In this document: piece by piece, positions 7,902 through 16,139 of the stretch
How positions within the stretch are numbered: the first letter of the stretch is position 1
How the letters are laid out: each line of letters opens with the position of its first letter
Assembly: GCF_000775995.1 (NCBI RefSeq)
Contig: NZ_CP009227.1
Span: 124,001 to 188,000, forward strand
From: Treponema sp. OMZ 838
GTDB taxonomy: Bacteria > Spirochaetota > Spirochaetia > Treponematales > Treponemataceae
Direction: 5' to 3'
DNA: 64,000 bases
Notes under the pieces: model-generated
The model's database searches: none
What the model was told of the DNA's origin: nothing
Seen by the model: the letters and a program-made list of their open reading frames with translations, nothing else
Translations under genes and position numbers: made by a program

Positions 7902-9217
7902 GAGCTTTGCATTTTCAATGGGAAAAAAGTATTTCCCGTTTTTTCGTATTTTTTTAAAGCCCCGTCCCGCTTCCGCTTTTGCGGCAGTGCAATAAAGTTG
8001 ACTTCGGTGAGATTCGCCCTGAAGGCTTCAACCGACTCAGAATAATCTGGAATGCGTTCGGAGTGATCGGCGGTACGATTTCGCGATGGTTGCGAAGAAT
8101 TTGAAGCACTTGATGAATCCGACGAAGGCTTCGGCACCGATACGTCAGACAACTCAATGGGATGAGGTAAGGCAGGAAGAATATCGATCAGATAGTCGAC
8201 AAAAGCCCTCCCCTCGCCTCCTTCATCCAAGGCGACGACCGGTGCAATTTTTTTAAGCTGCCGCACTTCTTCCGCCTGTGTCCTAAAATTATCGAGGATA
8301 AAGACACATGTTTGCTCGGGAATTTCATTGACGGTCTCAATATTTCCTATCTTTTTAATGATAGCTTGCACAAATGAAGGCTCAGATGCTGCACCGAGAT
8401 ACAACACTGAGCGCAACTGAGGCGCAAGCTCTTGCATCAAGCTGCACGCACGGCGGAGATGTCCCGTTCCCTGCCCTTCCCGTACCGACGGAACAAACAC
8501 GGCAATTCTACCGGCATATCGGCATGCCTTCATAACTGCGGACGCAGACGGAGGCATTACGGCTTTTTCCCTTTGCAGATATTGCATCATCAATTCCGCA
8601 CATTCAAAATCATCCTGCGTATCGACTGTTGTCCGCAAGTGCGGCGCATACCACTGCAATGGAGCAGTTTCTTTTACACAGATAAAAGTGTCGGTATGCC
8701 GATACAGGGCGGGGCCGACGTGTTCATGATCATACGCATCATCGGTAAGCCGTTCTGCGGTAAGAAGGCTCTTCGCCTTTATAATTTCGACGCCGCTGCC
8801 GTGCGGAAGACCGGTGAAGGTAAAATAATCAGGCTCACCAAGTTCCACAAACCGCTTAACGGAAGCTTCGGCGGCTTCGGTAAACAAAAAGGGATTATCG
8901 CCCGTTGCACGGATAATCGTTGTAATGGGACGGAGCGAAGTTTCAAACTGCCTGATAACCGAACAAAAACGGCCGAGTACATCGGTCTCCGAACCGCTGA
9001 TGAGAGTATAATGGAATTGTTCTGCAATCGGTGCAAAATCAGCCGCGGAAGCACGGTCGCAAGCAAGGATATACCGCTCTGCCGGAATCTCCCTCATTGC
9101 TTCAAGCGTATAGGCAAGAAGCGGTTTGCCGCAAAGGTTCAACAGCGCTTTACGCGGCAGCCGTGAAGAATTGAGGCGTGCTTGTACAACAACGGCAACA
9201 CCTGAATAAACACTCAT
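7898..9217 (-). CDS. SpsF-like cytidylyltransferase with PseG-like N-terminal half; ends at frameshift
   Basis: The N-terminal domain (about residues 5-230) is an SpsF/NeuA-like nucleotidyltransferase: VVVQARLNSSRLPRKAL, the GKPLLAYTLEAM loop, RATGDNPF and DTQDDFE are visible. Residues of about 240-340 look like the first half of a PseG-type sugar hydrolase/transferase (PSVREGQGTGHLRRA). A serine-rich stretch follows. The zero frame ends 48 bases after TTTAAAAAAA in a short unrelated tail (TGNTFFPLKM). Reading -1 from that site gives IRKNGKYFFPIENAK and continues into the next frame. ATG at 9215-9217 follows GGGAG and overlaps the upstream stop (ATGA). It probably activates an acidic sugar for glycan synthesis. 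Confidence 0.78.
   Translation of the reverse strand: MSVYSGVAVVVQARLNSSRLPRKALLNLCGKPLLAYTLEAMREIPAERYILACDRASAADFAPIAEQFHYTLISGSETDVLGRFCSVIRQFETSLRPITTIIRATGDNPFLFTEAAEASVKRFVELGEPDYFTFTGLPHGSGVEIIKAKSLLTAERLTDDAYDHEHVGPALYRHTDTFICVKETAPLQWYAPHLRTTVDTQDDFECAELMMQYLQREKAVMPPSASAVMKACRYAGRIAVFVPSVREGQGTGHLRRACSLMQELAPQLRSVLYLGAASEPSFVQAIIKKIGNIETVNEIPEQTCVFILDNFRTQAEEVRQLKKIAPVVALDEGGEGRAFVDYLIDILPALPHPIELSDVSVPKPSSDSSSASNSSQPSRNRTADHSERIPDYSESVEAFRANLTEVNFIALPQKRKRDGALKKYEKTGNTFFPLKMQSS
7949..7958 (-). other. Candidate -1 ribosomal frameshift site
   Basis: The minus strand reads GCT TTA AAA AAA TAC in the zero frame. It contains the canonical slippery heptamer T TTA AAA and a run of seven A. 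A -1 shift here makes 9217-6513 one open frame of exactly 902 codons including stop. An indel error or decayed gene would look the same. Confidence 0.6.
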
Positions 9218-10179
9218 ATAAAAGGCTCCCAATGCTCTATTAATGTACGGGCGGTGGTTATAAACCGATTTTTATTCAGTTGAGTCCATCGCCGTGCTTC
9301 AGAAAAATGCTGCCATGCATGCAGCGGATTTAAACCTGAGTTATGCAGATAGCTCCAGAATAACTTACAAGGAATAGCAGCCTCCCCGTCCGTCAATTCC
9401 GGTGCAAGGTTTTTAAGATAAAACTGCCGATACGAGGCATCAACGGAAATATCCTCAGGAGGAGGCTCGCCCTCATAGTGAATCCGGAACGAAGTAAAGA
9501 TCCGTATCGACTCTCCCCAAAGGTGAGCACGAAAACCGAAATCGAGATTTTGCCAATACGGATTCTGAATCGTATAATCGAAACCACCGAGCTGCATACA
9601 CTTATTTCTACTATAGATTCCCATAAAATCATAGGGATAAATAGTTGCCGTCTTATTTTTGATACAGGAAAGCTGTTCAGTCGAAAATCGATTTCCATTC
9701 AGACTGGGAACCATTTGATTAGGTACCGCTTCACCACGCACATTTGCCAATACAGGCGCTGCACAAAATAAATGCTCTTGTTTAATCTTTTCAAGTACCC
9801 GCTCGGTAAAACTTCCCGGTGGAATACGTGTATCGTTCCATAATACCATAACATATGGAGCGGACGTCTCGGCAAAGCCGAGATTAATCATCTCCCCGAC
9901 GGTGAGTTTTTCTTGGGGAAATAAAAAGCGTACTTGCGGAAATTTTCCCGTGAGGCTTTCCATGTCACTAACATCAGCACTTGACTCTATCGAAATAACA
10001 GAGGTAAATCCTTCAGCTAACAACTGCTCAAAAAAGAGCTGCCGATAATACTTTCTGCCGCGGTTTAACACTAGAACGCAAAAGTCTTCTGTCTTATCTT
10101 TTCCCCGATACTGCATACCGCCGATAATGGTATGAGAAACTTTCCGTTCGTTAAAAGTTGTAGGTATAGTATTCGTCAC
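9214..10179 (-). CDS. Glycosyltransferase family 2-like protein
   Basis: The protein of about 320 residues looks like a GT-A glycosyltransferase: CVLVLNRGRKYYRQLFFEQLL at the start, VMVLWNDTRIPPG as the likely DxD-type region, and a GGFDYTIQNPYWQNLDFGFRAHLWG segment typical of the acceptor side. GTG at 10177-10179 or 10186-10188 is the likely start, since no ATG is available and AAGGGGG lies just upstream. Either choice overlaps the spiro-SPASM stop. It overlaps the next gene by the ATGA pattern. It probably transfers a sugar in the same pathway as its neighbours; donor and acceptor are unknown. Confidence 0.72.
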   Translation of the reverse strand: MTNTIPTTFNERKVSHTIIGGMQYRGKDKTEDFCVLVLNRGRKYYRQLFFEQLLAEGFTSVISIESSADVSDMESLTGKFPQVRFLFPQEKLTVGEMINLGFAETSAPYVMVLWNDTRIPPGSFTERVLEKIKQEHLFCAAPVLANVRGEAVPNQMVPSLNGNRFSTEQLSCIKNKTATIYPYDFMGIYSRNKCMQLGGFDYTIQNPYWQNLDFGFRAHLWGESIRIFTSFRIHYEGEPPPEDISVDASYRQFYLKNLAPELTDGEAAIPCKLFWSYLHNSGLNPLHAWQHFSEARRWTQLNKNRFITTARTLIEHWEPFI

Positions 10180-11746
10180 AATGTTCACATACCCCCTTAT
10201 AACAGGATTGTATCTGATCGGAGTACAAACGCCGGCCGTTTTCCCAAATCGTTTCAAGCGGCATCGTAAAGGCATTACCGAGTACAACCGAACGGCTGAC
10301 ATCTTCTTTACAAAGCGGAACGGTTCCATCCGTACAAATAGACAAATCACGCTTGAGGTGCCAACAGGGATGCCGCTTCAACGGAGAAATATCGGCAGGA
10401 CGGCGGTCTGGAAGAGTCCCGCAGAGATGGTCATATTTTTGAATAAGCGGCTTTGCCTCCCGTTTTTCCCATAAGCGGTAAAAAGGCTCCAATTCCGCTT
10501 CATTTTCGTTCATACGTGTCATCTGTACCCACACAGCCTTTGGGAACACTGTTGCAAGGTGGTCGGCAAACGTCGCAGCTTGCTTTAAACACCGTTCGGC
10601 ATCCTCATCGGGAAGCTGATGCACGGTGCCATAAGTTTTTGAACCGGCCGCATCGATATCGACAATCCAGTAAATCGGCAAGCGCCCATTACTTCTTGGC
10701 GGTACATCCCTGCAAACTTGAGCAAGCCGGTCAAAAGCCTCAAGATTAGCCGCCGTTTTTTCTACAACACCGCTCGTTTCTATCAAGACTGAAAGATGCC
10801 GATGGTTCAATATCTGCTCCACAATCGTTACAAACTGAGGATGCAAGAGCGGCTCCCCATAGAGCGACAGCGAAATAACGGCGCTTTCGGAAAAAGCGGC
10901 AATCGCATCGATGAGCCGAGCGGCAGCTTCAAAGTCCATACAGCAAGAATCATCAAATTTTTCAGGGAACAGCTTAGGGCGATAGATGGAACGCAAAGGG
11001 TGATAGGCAATGAGTTCAATCCCGTAGTAGGCAGGCAATGAACGCAGATACTCTTGCCGCTCGGTGATATATGCCGCATAGTTCTCCGCAGTGATGCCGG
11101 TAAAATGACTGCACAAAAGCCATGAGGCCTTGGTGTCGGTATAAAAAGCGAGCCGCAGGTACCGCATATCTTCGGGCGCAATCATCGTTTCCAAGTCGTA
11201 AGAATTTATATCTTTTTTAACGGTATCAAACAGAAAAGAGCGATTAAGCGGTACCTCAGCTGCAAAAGGCAGCGCTGCTAATATGGGTACCAGACCTGCC
11301 GAAACGATTTGCGGAAGCAGCCCTTCAGGATATCCATCCGCAAAGCTGTATTCCGCCTTATAGGTACAATGCTGAGCATAGAGCTGCGCCGCACCCGCGC
11401 TGTCTAAAAAAGGAGCATCAGCCCATGCAATAAAGACATGATCAGCTTCCGCTGCAAAAGGGATAAGCGCCTTAAAAAAAGCAGCAGCAGTCTCCTCTGC
11501 AACCGGAACCACCCGCACCGGCGGCAGGGCGGAAGGACACACATCATCGCAGTATTTTTGAATTGCAGCACATTGCTCGGCTGCTGCAGTTATAATAGTA
11601 CCCGCATAATCGGGGAAATGACTTGTACGCTCCAATGCGGAAGCAAGAGCGGTACAACCGCCTTGGGTAAGCGGCCGCAGCGCATAATTGGAAATACCGT
11701 TCGCAGCCAGCACAACAAAAGATTTCATACTCTCCAATATCGGCAT
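10151..11746 (-). CDS. Spiro-SPASM protein (radical-SAM-like fold lacking the canonical cluster motif)
   Basis: The 531-residue protein ends in a SPASM-type cysteine-rich domain: HPCWHLKRDLSICTDGTVPLC, then SCYKGVCEHCDEYYTYNF, which would bind an auxiliary iron-sulfur cluster. The middle resembles a radical SAM barrel (SLSLYGEPLLHPQF), but I cannot find the CxxxCxxC motif that binds the catalytic cluster. The N-terminal third resembles a nucleotidyltransferase. I recall a spirochaete-restricted family with this architecture (spiro-SPASM), often lacking the radical SAM motif. ATG at 11744-11746 has an AAGGAG site. It probably takes part in the glycan/modification pathway encoded downstream; the reaction is unknown. 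Confidence 0.8.
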   Translation of the reverse strand: MPILESMKSFVVLAANGISNYALRPLTQGGCTALASALERTSHFPDYAGTIITAAAEQCAAIQKYCDDVCPSALPPVRVVPVAEETAAAFFKALIPFAAEADHVFIAWADAPFLDSAGAAQLYAQHCTYKAEYSFADGYPEGLLPQIVSAGLVPILAALPFAAEVPLNRSFLFDTVKKDINSYDLETMIAPEDMRYLRLAFYTDTKASWLLCSHFTGITAENYAAYITERQEYLRSLPAYYGIELIAYHPLRSIYRPKLFPEKFDDSCCMDFEAAARLIDAIAAFSESAVISLSLYGEPLLHPQFVTIVEQILNHRHLSVLIETSGVVEKTAANLEAFDRLAQVCRDVPPRSNGRLPIYWIVDIDAAGSKTYGTVHQLPDEDAERCLKQAATFADHLATVFPKAVWVQMTRMNENEAELEPFYRLWEKREAKPLIQKYDHLCGTLPDRRPADISPLKRHPCWHLKRDLSICTDGTVPLCKEDVSRSVVLGNAFTMPLETIWENGRRLYSDQIQSCYKGVCEHCDEYYTYNF

Positions 11747-11774
11747 AAAATCTCCTTCGGTAAACTGCTGCAAG

Positions 11775-12782
11775 CTAGAAAGAAGTGCGCGAGAGCGGCG
11801 AGCCTATCCACACACCTTCGGCTCCAAGATACTCTTGCTTTTGTCCTTCAATAAGAAACTGTACCGATTTTACGGTTGAGAACTCCGTTGCCGTGAATAC
11901 CACTTGCAAGAGCTGCGCCAAGGCGCCATCGATACCGTATTGGTTAAACTGAAATTCTTCGCTCACATTGATAAATGCGACACCGTCTCTGACCCATGCG
12001 GAACGGAGCTTGGTACCGGGCGGAATAAGCGTCCGCACTCCCTGCTTTAACTCGTCCATAGTAGGAGCGGCAAAAAGCGCTTCAAGCGCATCGCTCATCG
12101 GCGCATCGGACTTAGGAAGCAAGCGGGTCGCGCTTTTAGGAATGAGTTTTCCGTCCGCATCTACCCGTACCCAATATATAACCGCTTTTCTTACCGCCGC
12201 CGATCGATTTTTATCGGTTTCGGGTTTTGCCGGTGCTGCTGCATGAGGTTTCTGGACTGATGAAGCAATAGATTGCGGCTGTTGTGCGGTTGTAGTGCTG
12301 TTGCGCTGCGGCGAAGTCCGTTCATCAGCCGGTTTGGGCGTTGCCGGACTTGGTACAGTTGTTTGTCCGCTGTTTTGCTGCGAATTAACTCGATTATTAT
12401 TTTCAGGCTGAGGTTTCTTTACTTGCTCATTATTACGCGCATTTGAAGCTCCGGATTTTTCCGATGCAGCGGGTTGCTTATGGGTATCTTGATGCGGCTG
12501 TGCAGATCCGCTGTTGGTTTCCTGTTCAGGTTCTTTACTTCCGTCTCCCTTTACAGGGACATTATCTCCGCTATCTTCTTTAGATTGAATGTTAGGCAGT
12601 GCTTGTGAAGATTCTTGCGATGTTTCGGTTTTATCTTTTAAGAATATATTTCTCGCGTTTGTTTTATCTAAAACAAAAGATATTGTATCTTTATTCAAGA
12701 AAAAAAGTACCGCGATTAATAAAATAAATACAATCCAAAAGAGACAGCCGAGCGATATTTTTCTTTTTGTACGTTTTGCCAT
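11775..12782 (-). CDS. Membrane-anchored GerMN-domain protein with long low-complexity linker
   Basis: The protein of about 335 residues has a short basic cytoplasmic start, a membrane segment (LGCLFWIVFILLIAVLFFL), a linker of about 170 residues rich in Pro, Gln, Ser, Asn and Thr, and a C-terminal GerMN domain. GerMN features seen are ALEALFAAPTMDELKQGV, IPPGTKLRSAWVRDGVAFINVS and a VKSVQFLIEGQ strand. The linker would span part of the periplasm. It is a larger paralogue of the protein at 2647-3129. The start is uncertain: ATG at 12780-12782 or 12 bases upstream. Function in the envelope is unknown. Confidence 0.7.
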   Translation of the reverse strand: MAKRTKRKISLGCLFWIVFILLIAVLFFLNKDTISFVLDKTNARNIFLKDKTETSQESSQALPNIQSKEDSGDNVPVKGDGSKEPEQETNSGSAQPHQDTHKQPAASEKSGASNARNNEQVKKPQPENNNRVNSQQNSGQTTVPSPATPKPADERTSPQRNSTTTAQQPQSIASSVQKPHAAAPAKPETDKNRSAAVRKAVIYWVRVDADGKLIPKSATRLLPKSDAPMSDALEALFAAPTMDELKQGVRTLIPPGTKLRSAWVRDGVAFINVSEEFQFNQYGIDGALAQLLQVVFTATEFSTVKSVQFLIEGQKQEYLGAEGVWIGSPLSRTSF

Positions 12783-12921
12783 AGGTAATATCATACGATA
12801 CTTTATAGCCTATATGCAAGTAGCCGAAAATAAGATAGTGCATCTCAAAGAACTCGGGTGGTTTTTGCTCACTTTCCGATAAACGATTGAGTATAACGGG
12901 TATTTAACCGAAAATAAAAGT

Positions 12922-13602
12922 ATGAGAGTGCTTTTATATGATCAAGATCTGCAAAGAAATAAAAGTCTCCACCGGTATCTCGAAGATGCCAACATACAAG
13001 TCGCGGCTGCTTATTGCTTAAAGGATTTTCTCTCTAAGTTCAAAAGCCCGTCACTCAAAGTTTTACTTATCGAACACAGTAGAATTCAGCACTATAATAT
13101 CGACATTGAAGAATTACTTGAAAAACTCGGCTTAACTTTTACCGTGATCGACTATACCGAAACAGAAACAAGCTTTGATTTTACCGTTCATTACCTATCA
13201 TCATATTACTACTTTCCATTTACAACCGAAAAAGACAAAGAACTGATTAAAAAAGTTAAAAAGAGACTTCGAAAGTATAAGAAACAAAAAGAAAAATCGG
13301 CAGCTGAAATAGAACATCAAGCAATCAGGGCTTATTCTGCCAATGCGAGCAGTGTCAGTCGAGTCATGAAGTATTTTACAGAGAAACAAAAACAACTGAT
13401 TAAAAGGTTACTGGAAAAGAAAGACGGAATAAATGTAGAAGAAATTATTGAATTATTAAATGCCAAAACGGTCAAAAACAGTCAAAACTATGCACAAACA
13501 CATATCTACCGGCTTAGAAATAAGCTCAATCGTCTACTCGGCGATGAATACATTATTTCCTATAAAAATCACACCTACCAGCTATTTTGTATCCATAAAT
13601 GA
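12922..13602 (+). CDS. Atypical response regulator-like protein with winged-helix DNA-binding domain
   Basis: The 226-residue protein has an N-terminal receiver-like region (RVLLYDQD, then KVLLIEHSR) and a C-terminal OmpR-type winged helix ending in HIYRLRNKLNRLLGDEYIISYKNHTYQL. The usual phospho-acceptor aspartate is replaced by Glu51, so phosphorylation-dependent control is doubtful. A lysine-rich linker (about residues 105-130) joins the parts. It reads opposite to the GerMN gene and convergent with the chemotaxis operon. It is probably a DNA-binding regulator; target and signal are unknown. Confidence 0.65.
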   Translation: MRVLLYDQDLQRNKSLHRYLEDANIQVAAAYCLKDFLSKFKSPSLKVLLIEHSRIQHYNIDIEELLEKLGLTFTVIDYTETETSFDFTVHYLSSYYYFPFTTEKDKELIKKVKKRLRKYKKQKEKSAAEIEHQAIRAYSANASSVSRVMKYFTEKQKQLIKRLLEKKDGINVEEIIELLNAKTVKNSQNYAQTHIYRLRNKLNRLLGDEYIISYKNHTYQLFCIHK

Positions 13603-13651
13603 CAATTACTGTAAACCGTCACCCTATATCGTGAAAAACTACAAAACAATA

Positions 13652-13685
13652 TCTTACCGTAGAAAGAGTTCAATCTACGGTAAGA
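13652..13685. terminator. Hairpin terminator between regulator gene and cheY
   Basis: TCTTACCGTAG and CTACGGTAAGA form an 11-bp stem with a 12-base loop between the convergent genes ending at 13602 and 13699. It probably acts on cheY, and perhaps on both. Confidence 0.75.
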
Positions 13686-13698
13686 TGACAAACTTTCA

Positions 13699-14136
13699 CT
13701 ATTTCGATAAAACAGCAGCGATGCGCTCAAGAACCTTTTTGCGATCGAGCGGTTTAACAATGTAGTTTTTTGCTCCAAGCAGCAGAGATTTCTTTACCAA
13801 CTCTTCTTTTCCAAGTGCGCTGATCATAACAACCTTTGCATTTTTATCAAAGGCCATTATCTGTTCAAGAGCCGTAATACCGTCCATTTTGGGCATCGTG
13901 ATATCCATTGTAACAAGGTCAACATTCGGACACAACTCTTTGTATTTTTCAACACCTTCAAAACCGTCAGCAGCAGTTGCAATAACTTCGTAGCCTTCGC
14001 TGGTTAAAATCTGACCGATCTGTTTAGAAACGAAAATAGAATCATCTACCACCAGGACTTTATAAGCTGAACCATCAGCTCTTACACCACCCGGGGCACG
14101 TTCGTTAATAGACGGAAAATCTTGTTTAGAAATCAT
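13699..14136 (-). CDS. cheY: Chemotaxis response regulator CheY
   Basis: The 145-residue single receiver domain has the acidic pair D31-D32, phospho-acceptor D78 (TMDITMPKMDG), the conserved SA after strand 4 (MISALG) and the switch lysine in IVKPLD. When phosphorylated by CheA, CheY binds the flagellar switch. An N-terminal extension of about 25 residues precedes the core. It is the last gene of the cheA-cheW-cheX-cheY operon, 12 bases from cheX, and is followed by a terminator. The order is as known in other treponemes. Confidence 0.93.
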   Translation of the reverse strand: MISKQDFPSINERAPGGVRADGSAYKVLVVDDSIFVSKQIGQILTSEGYEVIATAADGFEGVEKYKELCPNVDLVTMDITMPKMDGITALEQIMAFDKNAKVVMISALGKEELVKKSLLLGAKNYIVKPLDRKKVLERIAAVLSK

Positions 14137-14148
14137 AGCCTACTCCTC

Positions 14149-14613
14149 TTAAGCTCTGTCGCGAATAGCAACGTTTATTTCAACTTTACCTTGCGCCGTT
14201 TCCATCGGTACAATCAATGCTTCAATATCACTACTCGATATTGACATATTATCACCGGTGAAAAGAGCAGGCGGGGTTAAATCGAATTTAAACCCGAGAT
14301 CATGCAGTTTTGTTACTGCTTGTGCGGTAATGAGATTCGCAAGTTCCGTGATCGTCGCACGCCCCAGTTCATCAAATTCGGTGAACTCTTCTTGATTCAT
14401 CGCCGATGCGATCTTCAATGCCGTTTCCGGTGTCATATCAAAAATAACCCGTCCTTCAACATCACCGGCCAAACCTACAATTGCCGCAACGCCCATCACA
14501 GGCATACAAGTAGATTTCAAATACAAGTCACCGCGTTTAACTTCACCGCCGAGCACTTGCACTAAGATGTTATAGGCAGCTTCACTAAACGGATTGATAT
14601 ACTCTACACGCAT
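14149..14613 (-). CDS. cheX: CheY-P phosphatase CheX
   Basis: The 154-residue protein is of the CheC/CheX phosphatase family. The DEL..ATITELANLI segment fits the ExxN catalytic motif (Glu and Asn attack CheY-P), and a GDVEGRVIFDMT strand is typical. Spirochaetes use CheX instead of CheZ to dephosphorylate CheY-P. ATG at 14611-14613 follows AAGGAG; a TTG directly upstream is less likely. It lies between cheW and cheY in the operon. Confidence 0.9.
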   Translation of the reverse strand: MRVEYINPFSEAAYNILVQVLGGEVKRGDLYLKSTCMPVMGVAAIVGLAGDVEGRVIFDMTPETALKIASAMNQEEFTEFDELGRATITELANLITAQAVTKLHDLGFKFDLTPPALFTGDNMSISSSDIEALIVPMETAQGKVEINVAIRDRA

Positions 14614-14781
14614 CAAAATCTCCTTCTAAAAAAATTAAACGAACAATAACATCCGTCACGGTACGAGGTCCGTTTTCAGTTTTATACAAACTGCGCATGA
14701 CAACCGTTTATCAAACAGCTGCCAGCCCTCTGTTTATCAATAATCAAAAATCGATATCGATCTTCGATTATCCGCTACAAT

Positions 14782-16128
14782 CTACTCTCGTGAGAAAGTA
14801 GTTATATCCCCCATCACTTGCCGCATCCATCCGCTCTGTTTCGGCATCATTTCATTTGCACCCAAGATAACAACACCGGTTGTTTTCAGTTTATCCCTAA
14901 ATTCTTCCAATAAGATGCTTTGCTTTTCCGTTTTGATAAATGATAATACATCACGAGCAAGGATAATATCAACATCCGGCAGGGTATTTTGGTGCAAACA
15001 ATCATGGTATTCAAACAAGATCATATCTTTTATTTCTTGATTGAAGCTATATGAATCATTTACCCCTTTGACTAAATACGGTTTAAATCTATTGATCACC
15101 TGATCTTCAGGGACAGTCAGCATCGGCGCATTAGAAATAGCCAACAAGTCAGCATCATTGGCATAAATTCTGATTGCAGCGCGGGGATATTTTTGCTTCA
15201 ACAGTACCGCAAGGCTGTATGTCTCATATCCCGAATCACAACCGACATTCCAAACGGTAATAATCTTCGCATCATTATCGGGTAAGGCAGCCAATACCGT
15301 ATTCATATATGAATCAGACCAAAAGCGCCGTGTATTAGGCGAAAGAAAATTACTCAAAAACTCCCGTGCTTGGTCTTCAGATTGTATTTGGATGCTTGAA
15401 GCGACCCGCATATCCCGCCATTCATAGTATCGTTTTTCCAGCCATGCAGCATTGACGGGAGAAGGATAGAACTGACCGAGAGCGGCAAGCGTATCTCCAA
15501 TAAAACGGATATCAAGCGCATCATTTGATTGAGCAACATCTGTTCCAGGACTTTGCTTCGCAGAATTGTCAACCGGCAGCGCCTCACTTTCGGCAACGGT
15601 CTCTTTTGTTTCCGTTACGGTACGGGAAGCAAAAATACGATCGACATCTAATAGAATATACAACTGCCCGGAATTTTCTACAACCCCATAAATATATTTA
15701 ATATTTATATCACCGAAAATAGGATGCGGCGGTTGAATAGTATTTTTTGAAACACCGACTACTTTATCAATCCGGTCAACAACAATACCAAACGTCTGAT
15801 CATCAACATTAATGATAACCATACTTTCAACGGTATCCTTCGCACGCTGCTTAATCGGAATATTGAAAAAAATACGCAAGTCAATAATAGGAATGATATC
15901 ACCGCGCAGGTTATATACCCCAAGTACAAAAGGAGCTGTATTCGGCACATAAGTAAAATTATTGGCTTTTGCTATCTCTTTTACTTTCATAATATCGATT
16001 GCATAATCCTTTTCTGCGAGGGAAAAAGTTATCATCTTAAAATCGATAACCGAAAGAGGTTCGCTTATATACTCATCCTGCAGTTCTTCATTTATGCTTG
16101 CATTCAACTCGGTTTTTTCCATAGTCAT
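14782..16128 (-). CDS. cheW: CheW coupling protein fused to a CheR-like methyltransferase domain
   Basis: The 448-residue protein starts with a CheW domain (about residues 22-170: FSLAEKDYAIDIMKVKEI, NLRGDIIPIIDLR, FGIVVDRIDKVV). After a linker it carries a CheR-type domain: NVGCDSGYETYSLAV matches the SAM-binding loop and IILARDVLSFI the later strand. CheW links CheA to chemoreceptors, while CheR methylates receptor glutamates; the fusion would tether the two. Some loop residues differ from typical CheR, so activity is uncertain. The ribosome-binding site AAGGGGA precedes the ATG. It follows cheA by 11 bases and precedes cheX by about 170 bases. Confidence 0.88.
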   Translation of the reverse strand: MTMEKTELNASINEELQDEYISEPLSVIDFKMITFSLAEKDYAIDIMKVKEIAKANNFTYVPNTAPFVLGVYNLRGDIIPIIDLRIFFNIPIKQRAKDTVESMVIINVDDQTFGIVVDRIDKVVGVSKNTIQPPHPIFGDINIKYIYGVVENSGQLYILLDVDRIFASRTVTETKETVAESEALPVDNSAKQSPGTDVAQSNDALDIRFIGDTLAALGQFYPSPVNAAWLEKRYYEWRDMRVASSIQIQSEDQAREFLSNFLSPNTRRFWSDSYMNTVLAALPDNDAKIITVWNVGCDSGYETYSLAVLLKQKYPRAAIRIYANDADLLAISNAPMLTVPEDQVINRFKPYLVKGVNDSYSFNQEIKDMILFEYHDCLHQNTLPDVDIILARDVLSFIKTEKQSILLEEFRDKLKTTGVVILGANEMMPKQSGWMRQVMGDITTFSRE

Positions 16129-16139
16129 TTAATCCCCTT

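Noticed and set aside
10189-10350. Longer N-terminus for the glycosyltransferase
   Set aside because: It lies wholly inside the spiro-SPASM coding region and has no start signal.
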